Source: Cyrtodaria siliqua (taxonomy: Eukaryota; Mollusca; Bivalvia; Adapedonta; Hiatellidae). Taken from it: DNA of 64,000 nucleotides. The position numbers and the translations under genes are program-made. The DNA is taken from NCBI GenBank assembly GCA_037043455.1, contig JAWPHD010011474.1, positions 1 through 64,000 of the forward strand. Reading direction: 5' to 3'. Shown here in pieces: positions 36,001 through 47,500 of the stretch (position 1 is the first letter of the stretch; every line of letters begins with the position of its first letter). The notes below the pieces were generated by a model that had not been told where the DNA came from, ran no database searches, and was given only the letters and a program-made list of their open reading frames with translations.

Positions 36001-38420
36001 CATAAGTTTGTTCATGAACATGGGGCCTGGGGAGAATGTGAAATTCACTCAGACATCATAAATTTGTTCATGAACATGGGGCCCGGGGAGAATGTGAAAT
36101 TCACTCAGACATCATAAGTTTGTTCATGAACATGGCGCCCGAGGGAGAATGTGAAATTCACTCAGATATCATAAGTTTGTTCATGAACATGGGGCCCGGG
36201 GAGAATGTGAAATTCACTCAGACATCGTACGTTTGTTCATGAACATGGGGCCTGGGGAGAATGTGAAATTCACTCAGACATCATAAGTTTGTTCATGAAC
36301 ATGGGGCCTGGGGAGAATGTGAAATTCACTCAGACATCATCTGTTTGTTCATGAACATGGGGCCCGGGGAGAATGTGAAATTCACTCAGACATCATAAGT
36401 TTGTTCATGAACATGGTGCCTGGGGAGAATGTGAAATTCACTCAGACATCATAAGTTTGTTCATGAATATGGGGCCCGGGAGAGAATGTGAAATTCACTC
36501 AGACATCATAAGTTTGTTCATGAACATGGGGCCCAGGGAGAATGTGAAATTCACTCAGATATCATAAGTTTGTTCATGAACATGGGGCCTGGGGAGAATG
36601 TGAAATTCACTCAGACATAAGTTTGTTCACGAACATGGGGCCCGGGGAGAATGTGAAATTCACTCAAACATCATCTGTTTGTTCATTAACTTGGGCCCCG
36701 GGAGAGAATGTGAAATTCACTCAGACATCATAAGTTTGTTCATGAACATGGGGCCCCGGGAGAGAATGTGAAATTCACTCAGACATCATCTGTTTTTTCA
36801 TGAACATGGGGCCCAGGGAGAATGTGAAATTCACTCACACATCATAAGTTTGTTCATGAACATGGGGCCGGGGGATAATGTGAAATTCACTCAGATATCA
36901 TCTGTTTGTTCATGAACATGGGGCCCGGGGAGAATGTGAAATTCACTCAGACATCGTAAGTTTGTTCATGAACATGGGGCCCCGGGGAGAATGTATAATT
37001 CACTCAGATATTATAAGTTTGTTCATGAACATGGGGCCTGGGGAGAATGTGAAATTCACTCAGACATCATAAATTTGTTCATGAACATGGGGCCCGGGGA
37101 GAATGTGAAATTTACTCAGACATCATAAGTTTGTTCATGAACATGGGGCCCGGGGAGAATGTGAAATTCACTCAGACATGATAAGTTTGTTCATGAACAT
37201 GGCGCCCGGGGGAGAATGTGAAATTCACTCAGATATCATAAGTTTGTTCATGAACATGGGGCCCGGGGAGAATGTGAAATTCACTCAGACATCGTAAGTT
37301 TGTTCATGAACATGGGGCCTGGGGAGAATGTGAAATTCACTCAGACATCATAAGTTTGTTCATGAACATGGGGCCTGGGGAGAATGTGAAATTCACTCAG
37401 ACATCATCTGTTTGTTCATGAACATGGGGGCCGGGGAGAATGTGAAATTCACTCAGACATCATAAGTTTGTTCATGAACATGGTGCCTGGGGAGAATGTG
37501 AAATTCACTCAGACATCATAAGTTTGTTCATGAATATGGGGCCCGGGAGAGAATGTGAAATTCACTCAGACATCATAAGTTTGTTCATGAACAAGGGGCC
37601 CAGGGAGAATGTGAAATTCACTCAGATATCATAAGTTTGTTCATGAACATGGGGCCTGGGGAGAATGTGAAATTCACTCAGACATAAGTTTGTTCACGAA
37701 CATGGGGCCCGAGGAGAATGTGAAATTCACTCAAACATCATCTGTTTGTTCATTAACTTGGGCCCCGGGAGAGAATGTGAAATTCACTCAGACATCATAA
37801 GTTTGTTCATGAACATGGGGCCCCGGGAGAGAATGTGAAATTCACTCAGACATCATCTGTTTGTTCATGAACATGGGGCCCGGGGAGAATGTGAAATTCA
37901 CTCACACATCATAAGTTTGTTCATGAACATGGGGCCGGGGGAGAATGTGAAATTCACTCAGATATCATCTGTTTGTTCATGAACATGGGGCCCGGGGAGA
38001 ATGTGAAATTCACTCAGACATCGTAAGTTTGTTTATGAACATGTGGCCGGGGGAGAATGTGAAATTCACTCAGATATCATCTGTTTGTTCATGAACATGG
38101 GGCCCGGGGAGAATGTGAAATTCACTCAGACATCATAGTTTGTTCATGAACATTGGGCCCGGGGAGAATGTGAAATTCACTCCGACATCATCTGTTTGTT
38201 CATGAACATGGGGCCCGGGAGAGAATGTGAAATTCACTCAGACATCGTAAGTTTGTTCATGAACATGGGGCCCGAGGAGAATGTGAAATTCACTCATACA
38301 TCATCCATTTGTTCATGAACATGGGGCCCGGGGAGAATGTGAAATTCACTCAGACATCATAAGTTTGTTCATGAACATGGGGCCCGGGAAGAATGTGAAA
38401 TTCACTCAGGCATCATCTGT
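33061..38420 (+). repeat. 56-bp GC-containing minisatellite, about 95 units
   Basis: Step of 56 bp (ATTCACTCAG at 33065, 33121 and onward). The unit contains ATTCACTCAGACATCATAAG, TTTGTTCATGAACATGGGGC and CCGGGGAGAATGTGAA. Each unit carries the 10-bp palindrome GTTCATGAAC and usually GGGCCC. Variant blocks recur (for example the TGTATCATTCACTCAGATAT variant near 35195 and 35531), showing multi-unit duplications. The period is not a multiple of three; short frames across it are not genes. It fills the interval where the first coding exon of the downstream Ku70 copy should be. Confidence 0.97.
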
Positions 38421-38453
38421 TTTATAGAACATTTTCCTAAATATTTATTTCAG

Positions 38454-38528
38454 TGCTGCAAGACGACGCTTCAAAACAAGATCATTAGTAGTGAGAAAGA
38501 TTTGGTCGGCATTGTCTTTTTTGGAACG
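38454..38528 (+). CDS. XRCC6: Ku70 exon a
   Basis: 25 codons reading CCKTTLQNKIISSEKDLVGI then VFFGT, between acceptor ATTTATTTCAG and donor GTAGGT. Corresponds to the strand and helix of the vWA-like fold starting at about human residue 66. It is the first exon that I can find for this copy. Confidence 0.92.
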
Positions 38529-41500
38529 GTAGGTGTTTTATTTAAATGAAAAGAACATCATTATATTAGAACCATTTTTCTCGACGGATTATGTGTATTT
38601 AAGATGGTTCTAATATTTGATGTTCTTTTTCAACATTTCTAAACATAACTCGCTACTGTGCATTTCAGCGTGCCTAGACCGTAGACGTCGAATATGAATC
38701 GAGATTTGTTTCTATTACTTTCTGTATGTTTTCATTAATGTATAGATCTGTCCTTTAATATTTGTATACCTTGTTTAAAAAAACACGACAATTTGCTATT
38801 TTTAGCAAGATATAGATTAAATGTATATATTAGTTTAAATGTATATGTTAAATGTATACCTGCATTACATTTTGGCAGATTTAATGGATATATTGAAATG
38901 TATATATTAGATTGAATATATATATTTAAATGTTAATTGTATACCTGCATTACATTTTAGCAGATTTAATGGATATATTGTTTTAACAATATCTGCTTTA
39001 CACTTTATTTGTCTGTAGGAGAAGTCGAAGAATCCAAAAGAGTTCAAGGATATCTTCATATATCAGGTATACACAGTTATTAAGCCTATGCAGATTACAT
39101 GATTGTGTTCGGGCAGTATACACAGTTATTGAGCCTGTGCAGATTACACGATTGTGTTCGGGCAGTATACACAGTTATTGAGCCTGTGCAGATTACACGA
39201 TTGTGTTTGGGCAGTATACACAGTAATTAAGCCTGTGCAGATTACACGATTGTGTTCGGGCAGTATACACAGTTATTGAGCCTGTGCAGATTACACGATT
39301 GTGTTCGGGCAGTATACACAGTTATTGAGCCTGTGCAGATTACACGATTGTGTTTCTTGGATCGTGTTAGGCCACCCTAAAAATTATTTATGTTTGCCCT
39401 TTCCCGACCCTAATTTTAAATTTTCGGTCGTTTGGTAGGCAATTCTTTTTTTTTTAAACAAAAACATGCTAGAACTTTTGATATTAGCGGCATCTTGATG
39501 CGATTTAAAAAAACAACAAAAAAAACCTATAAATTGAGAAAAAATATTTGGGTAGGCCCTTTATTTCGGGTCAGTCGGAAAGGGCAAACATTAAATATTT
39601 TAATTGTGGCCTTACGTTTTCCAAAAACTATTTCCAATTCATCATCTGCGTAAGATTTGTTTGTCCTCGCTCCACTCTATATGTCAAAGGTCAAGGTCAA
39701 ATTAAAGGACAGACTGACAGAGTCAGTGTACAAGTCATTAATGACTATGACCTTGACCTTTGACTGAAACCCTGAAATAAATAGGAGTCATCCCTCACCT
39801 GGGCATTACTCTTGTGAAGTTTGAAAAGTCTAGGTGTATTCCGTCATCAGATATTGGTTGGAAAGCACTTAACAGACAGACGGACGGATAGACACTGCAA
39901 TTTCATATCACGTCCCCATTTGTCTCCATCCTATAATATTTGTTTTTCGAAGAGTTGTATATTGACACAAGAAATTTCGATAAGGTAATGCCGATGGTAA
40001 ATGGTAGACTATCCAATTACTGGCACGGTACCCAAGATGGCTATATATGGCAACTTTCGGTGGAGCTATTGTTTTAAAAAAAATATTAATCTGATGGCAA
40101 ACATTGTTGTATTTATTAGTTTATTTCCTCTCATTTAAGAAGCAGTTGTATATTTTAGTTATAAACCCTTTTACAAAATGAAAGTACCTGTACAACGTAT
40201 GTATGATGCATCGGACATTATTACAGGAACTGGACCAGCCCGGGGCACCAAGAATTCTGGACTTGGAGGACATGTCTGAGGGTAATGACTGCTTTATTGT
40301 TGATCCTTAAAGGTGCTACATCAAATATTCCTAGGGGTCTGACTTGAAATTGACAAATAATGATCTATTCTATTCTAAAGGCCCTCAACATAATGAATGA
40401 GCCCAACAATGATCATTTTTCACAGTAATAAGCCCCCAACATAATGAATGAGCCCAAAAATGATCATTTTGCACAGTAATAGGCCCTCAACATAATGAAT
40501 GAGCCCAACAATGATCATTTAACCCTTAACCCGCCAAGCGCGACTATAATAGCCTTTGCGTCCTTTTCCAGATCAGCCTGCGAGTAACTTTGTCACATAA
40601 ATGGAATGGTCTTAATTCAAAGAAAGAAGTCCATTATATATATGTAGTGGGTTAAGGGTTAATCATTTTATACCCGATTCCAGTCAAAGTTGTTTAAGCA
40701 GCGTTTAACCCCATATTACATACATACATATAGAGGATATCTGTTGGTTAGTCGTGAACGTAGGTTTTATTTTCATCTCGAAGTGAGGAAACTCGCATAT
40801 TTTCACTCGTTCTTCTTATATTTTCACGAGTGAAAATATGCGAGTTTCCTCACTATTTAGATACTCACAACCTTGAAACTTTAAATATGCAGAAAAAAAC
40901 ATAATGCCAAATATGTAAGTTAAACAATGGCCATGTACAGAGATTGCAGTTTCTACTTTAATACCCTCTATACAATTTCAGAGTCGCACAAAACGTTCAC
41001 AGTGGACTATGGTCACAGCCAGGCCTTCTCCCTCAGTGAAGCCCTGTGGACCTGTCAGAATATGTTTGCAACGACGTCAGTTCAAAGGCAGAGCAAATAA
41101 AAAAAATATTTCTATTGTACAAAGCCTTGCCCTATCTTCTCTTATTTCGGGTGTATGTAAAGAGGTGTAACTTCAGCTGTGGTATACGGACTTGTTATGA
41201 AAAACAGAATATAGGATAACTTGAAATGTCAGAGTACTAATAACATGTACATGTGACACATGGTAACACTGATTCAGGGTCAGACATTTTTGAAGTGTTG
41301 ATTTTATTGAACATTTGATAGAATGAGATTTTATCTCTGTGTCAACAGGTAAAGGAACGTTATGTTGACACGTACCTGAAAGCTTTTTTCCATTGTGTGG
41401 CTGGCATGGCCCAGCGGATAGCACAGATAACTTAGTGTGACTGACATGGCCCAGCGGATAGCACAGAGAACTTAGTGTGGCTGACATGGCCCAGTGGATA

Positions 41501-44500
41501 GCACAGATAACTTAGTGTGGCTGACATGGCCCAGCGGATAGCACATATAACTTAGTGTGGCTGACATGGCCCAGTGGATAGCACAGATAACTTAGTGTGG
41601 CTGACATGGCCCAGCGGATAGCACATGGCCCAGCGGATAGCACATGGCCCAGCGGATAGCACAGATAACTTAACATTCGGAAGCCCTAGGTTCAAGCCTC
41701 GCCGGCTCCTCAGAGTTGTGTCGGTGTGTTTTGGGCAAGACACTTCCATTGGCCTCATCCATCGGATGGGGAACTAAACCGGGTTGTGCATTGGAGTCTA
41801 TCCTCCCAGCACGTTAACGAAACACGGGAATCTATTTGTTAGTAAGAGTAGGTCAAGGTTCCCAGTTTCCTGTGTATCCTTGCCGTCTCTGTGGGGCAGC
41901 TCTAAATAACCAAGTATATGTTGATGAGCCATTAAACAGTATTCAATTCTGTGTTTTACACTGTTTAAGCCTACTTTATATGGTAAGATATATACTGGTG
42001 CAGAACCAGTACAAGGACTTTTTTTGAGAAAATTGGGGAAAAGTCTAGGCCTGCTTATTTCGGGAAAAAGAAGCACGAGATTGTCATAATTGGGGAAAAG
42101 AATTTATCCAGATTTGGGAAAATATGAAAGAGTATGATAGTCACCCTTTGGAATTGTGAAGAGGCCGAATTTCAGCCCACTTTATTATAATAAATAGTTT
42201 GAAAAAAAGTCCAGAATACGTATTGGGTACTAGTTGTAATTCCAGCCTCATGGTTACAGGTGTAAAGGTGGAAATATATTTTTCTCCATTTCTCACATTT
42301 TAAATTAAAAGCTGAAGATTAAAGGATTATCATTTGATTATTTAAAAGCAAATATCCCAATCAACATCAGACTTGGCTTTTTTTGTGCTTAATTTCATTG
42401 TCAGAACCTTAGAAAAATCCTCAAGTTTGAATACATTAATGTCTAAAATCCTCTTTTCTCTGCTATAGCGCCCAAAAACTGAACTCGAAGAGAATCTTGC
42501 TGTTCACGTGCAATGATAACCAACATGCTGGAAATCCCCAGTTACAGGTGAGTGTTCACATGCAATGATAATCCACATGCTGGTAATCCCCAACTACAGG
42601 TGAGTGTCCACGGGCAATGATTATCCACATGCTGGAAATCACCAACTACAGGTGAGTGTCCACATGCTATGATGATCCACACACTGGTAATCCCCAACTA
42701 CAGGTGAGTGTCTACATGCAATGATGATCCACACACTGGTAATCCCCGATTACAGGTGAGTGTCCAGATGCAATGATGATCCACACATTGGTAATCCCCA
42801 ATTAGAGGTGAGTGTCAACATGCAATGATGATCCACACAGTGGTAATCCCCGATTACAGGTGAGTGTCCACATGCAATGATAATCCACACACTGATAATC
42901 CCCAATTAGAGGTGAGTGTCAACATGCAATGATAATCCACACACTGGCAATCCCCAGTTACAGGTGAGTGTCCACATGCAATGATAATCCACACACTCTC
43001 AATCCCCAGTTACAGGTGAGTGTCCACTTGCAATGATAATCCACACACTGGCAATCCCCAGTTACAGGTGAGTGTCCACATGCAATGATAATCTACATGC
43101 TGGCAATCCCCAATTACAGTAGAGTGTCCACATGCAACGATAATCCACACACTGGTAATCCCCAGTTACAGGTGAACTTGCAATGGTAATCCACACACTG
43201 GTAATCCCCAGTTACAGGTGAGTGTCCACATGCAATGATAATCCACATGCTGGCTATGAGTGTCCAAATCATGGCACGGTTAAAAGTCATTTATTCAGAA
43301 GATTTTTTAATTCCATGACTTTTCTCCAGGACAATATTTATTAAAACCAAATATCTTCAATGGGAACTGCTTCGTCCATTCCGTAACTGTAGTATGTGAC
43401 TGGGTGTCATGTTGTGGTATGTTAGCGCTAAATCACCGTTAAACCACATACATGCAACATACCTTTGATATTACAGCGCCAGGCCAAGACCAAGGCTAGT
43501 GATCTCAATGAGACAGGTATAGAGTTGGAGCTGATGCATCTACAGTTGCCAGGGGAAACATTTGATGTCTCCAAGTTTTATAAGGTAACTTAATTGCTCT
43601 TCATGTCACACTTTGTGATATGCAGTGTACATGGAAGATCTGTATGATGTTTACATACACTGATCATTAAATCATCTTTATCACATAACTTGCAGGGTGG
43701 TAGTGTAATAAAGTCATGATACATTTATCATATTACACTAGTGAAATAAATATGCAAATTAAGGCCCATTTTCCATATTTTATCTCGATGTACATGGAAG
43801 ATGAGCCTGGCATGTTCATGCCTTTTAGGCGCCATATAACCTTTTCATGTGTTGGTGCGCCTCGGTCTTTTCCATTCAACTCGGAGTACATCGGAATTGC
43901 CTCGTCAATTTTCGTAACCTGTAAAATTACCGGATTATGGAAATCGACACGGTAATTCCATTGATTGGTGTCGTACGGAGAAGACGGGAGTCAACATACA
44001 ACGTCATATACAAACATACGACGCCATCATATGACAATGTTATGTACCGGCAGCTACACTAAATAACTGCTTTTAAGGCTTTTATGGAGTTATGTGGTAA
44101 ATAGAATCTGACATTCATGCCCAATTGTATCCAACTCGTTGAATATTCAATATTAAACAGGCGCTCATGTAAGATCCTATAACTTTCAAGCTCTATAGTT
44201 TAGTTAGGTTTATGGCATAACTTGCGATACGGGGAGTGTAATAAAGCCATGACAGAAATATAATAACTTGTGTAATAAATATGCAAATGAAGGATGAATC
44301 ATCGTGGTCAGTGATGCAATATTTGTTTCTTGTCCATTACTCCTGAACTGCTTGAGATTTTGGGACCAAACTTAATGTGTGCATGATTGTATCCTAAACA
44401 ATGTTGTGTACAAATTCAGGAATGAAGGTCATGTGTCAAGGGCATCGAGTCAAGGTCAAATCAAGGTCATCAGACAAGGTCAAGCATTTGCGTTTTGACA

Positions 44501-47500
44501 TTGATGTGCACTGTTCATGTTTCCTAAATTACTTGAGGTAATAAACCATGTGTAACACACCAAATTCAGAATCTCAAGTTCAAGGTCAAGCATCAAGGTC
44601 CTGCAATTTTCATATTCCTGAACTTAACTCCTGAATTACTTTATAAAGATAATGAGGTAAAACTGTACTGTGTCTGGCACCAAACTTGAGGGTCAAATGA
44701 AAGTTCTTTACTGATAAGTTTGGGAAAAGATTACCTTCTGTCAAGTTTGCATGTTTAATACTGTTTTCTGTTTTCAGGACCTGTTGTTTACAGATGATGA
44801 TGAGGTCACAGAACTAGCTGACCCAGCAGAGAAACTCGAGGAGCTTCTTACTCGGTATGTGTCTGTCCATCTGTCTGTCTGTCGAAACGTACATTGTGTT
44901 TCTGTCCATCTGACCATCTGTCTGAACGTACATTGGTGTCTGACAGTCTGTCTGTCTGTTTGTCTAAACGTACATTGTGTGTCTTACTCCTTCCACAATT
45001 TTCCACAGACTGTTTTGAAATGGGTATCATGCCAAGATGGGAATATGGTTTCTGTGTTACAATCAGTTGAATATTACATGAGTTGTGTCCCTTTGTTCTT
45101 GGAATTTTATATCAAAATATCTAGTGTCTTTAATAACTTCTACCCCAGTTATTGAAGGATTGTTTAAAAATTCTAAAGGATAATTGGGCATCATGATATC
45201 TCCGAAACCCCTTCAGGTATTCAATGAAACTTGCATACTTCCGCTAAAATGTTTTGCAATGTTGTGTAACTTACCCATGGCATGTTTATACCCCCCATTC
45301 ACAAAGTGAAGTGGGGGCTATATAGGAATCACGTTGTCCATAACATCGCGTTGCATTACACTTTTTGTTGCGTTGCATAGCACATTTTTTGTTGTGTCGC
45401 GTCCCGTCACCTAACACATTTTTATTACTTGCATTCCTCAAACAGTTTTGAATGGGTTGTTCCCAAACTTCATATACACATAACAACTGATGATCTTATG
45501 TCCCTTTATAACACCCATTGTTGATTGCCTAATTTATTACAGAATTATGGCCCTTTGCTTGACATAGTATTTAAACATTGGTATGCATCATAGAATACTT
45601 TTTCTTGTATTCTGCCAAGCAGTTTCTGTGATAACACATGTATTCACTGACACAGAAGGAACTCATATAGAGACAGGTGCCATAATTCCGTCTCCTTTTT
45701 GACTAAGCTTTTCAATAAACAAATTGTCGATAGTCAACTGCGCCGTTCTCTAGATCCGACAGCTCTTGGTTTAAATTTTTTAAGTTAACGAATCAGTAGA
45801 ATCATTTTTATGAGTGCATATTGCAGAATGTTCAAGAACATTTCAGGGCCTATTTGTTGATAAGTAAATAGTATGCTATTTGGTTTATTCTTGGTTTAGT
45901 CAATAAAGTTTTAATTTCTAATTTCAGAGTTCGATCGAAGGACCACAAAAAGCGGGCACTACGCCACATGCTAATCACGCTTGGAGAAGGACTGCAGTTT
46001 GGAGTCGGAGTGTAATATGTTGTCTTTTGCTTTCTTACTCTTCCATGCAGCTATCAACATCATTATATTAGCCTTGTAATTTCGTTATTCTAGGGCCGCT
46101 CTATAACTTCCGGTGTCTGAGAAATGGACTTGAATGTCAATTTTTAGCTCGACTATTTGAAGAATAAGAGAGCTTATGTAATCATGTCGGCGTCCCACAT
46201 CAAGGTTTGCGTGTAAGCTGTGTTTCCAAGTCTATATCTCTTAATTTCTTATCCTAGCACAACCAAATTTGGCCATGGGCTTCCTTATAGCATTATCTTA
46301 AGGGCTGCATAAGCAATTTTGGTTTCTATAACCCATGGGCTCCCATGGAACCCAAATTATGATATAATGTGTCCCATTTCACATAAATTTTTGCGTGTAA
46401 GCTGTGTTTCCAAGTATATATCTCTTAATTTCTTATCCTAGCACAACCAAATTTGGCCATGAGCTTCCTTATAGCATTATCTTAAGGTCTGCTTAAGTAA
46501 TTTTGGTTCCTGGAACCCAAATTCTGATAGCCCTTAAAATGTGTCTATTTCACATCAAATTATGCGTGTAAGCTGTATTTACATGTCTATATATCTTACA
46601 TTTCTTGTTATAGCTGAACTAAATTTGGGAATTGGTTTCCTTATAGTATGTTGTAAAGGGTTGCGTAAGTATTTTTGTCCTGCAAATTCCTGCTCCCAAG
46701 CACCGTCCCCCAACCCCACCCCACATTGTTTTAGCCTTGTTTTCTGATGGTATATACTAGATATTCTGAAAAATCAAATAGTCGAGCTGTTCTCCGACAG
46801 CTCTTGTTTTTGTATGCAGGACCGGACAAACAAGGGTAAAACTATCCGCTCACTTCACTTATGGTGGCGCATAAAAATAATCAATCAGTGGGCATTTGCT
46901 AATAGTCAACTCTTAACCAATATTTCCTAGTGAGTTATCATTAACTTGGCTTTCGCTATCAGATTAAATTCTTTTACTTATTATAAACTGAACTATATTA
47001 GCCATGTTTTACTAGTAACAATATGAACAGGAGGTCGGCCAATATGAAAAAACAAGGCCAATATGAAGAAACTTGACAATACAAGCTTCAAGTGACGTCA
47101 TTCATGTCAAGTGACGTCATTCACGTGTCAAGTGGCATCATTCACGTCAAGTGGCGTCATTCACGTCAAGTGGCATCATTCACGTCAAGTGGCATCATTC
47201 ACATCAAGTAGGGTCAGCGTCATTCACGTCAAATGGCGTCATTCATGTCAAGTGGCGTCATTCACATTAAGTGGCGTCATTCACGTTTAGTGGCGTCATT
47301 TACGTCAAGTGACGTCATTCACGTTAAGTGGAGTCATTCACGTTAAGTGGCGTCATTCACGTTAAGTGGCATCATTCACTTTAAGTGGCGTCATTCACGT
47401 TAAGTGGCGTCATTCACGTCGAGTGGTGTCATTCACATCAAGTGGCGTCATTCACATCAAGTGGCGTCATTCATGTCAAGTAGGGTCAGCATCATTCACG

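Noticed and set aside
33061..38420. Regularly spaced repeats suggestive of a CRISPR array
   Set aside because: Units are contiguous 56-bp tandem copies with no unique spacers, in a eukaryotic genome.
40982..41100. Exon d ending at the in-frame TAA
   Set aside because: The donor GTCAGT at 41076 gives a join to 42469 with the exact human segment length; read-through would truncate the protein.
41643..41700. Possible tRNA gene
   Set aside because: B box is off-consensus, cloverleaf is poor, and it is the head of a SINE.
44751..45155. 134-residue open frame beginning upstream of Ku70 exon g
   Set aside because: It is exon g with read-through into both introns; the splice borders at 44778 and 44854 fit Ku70 far better.
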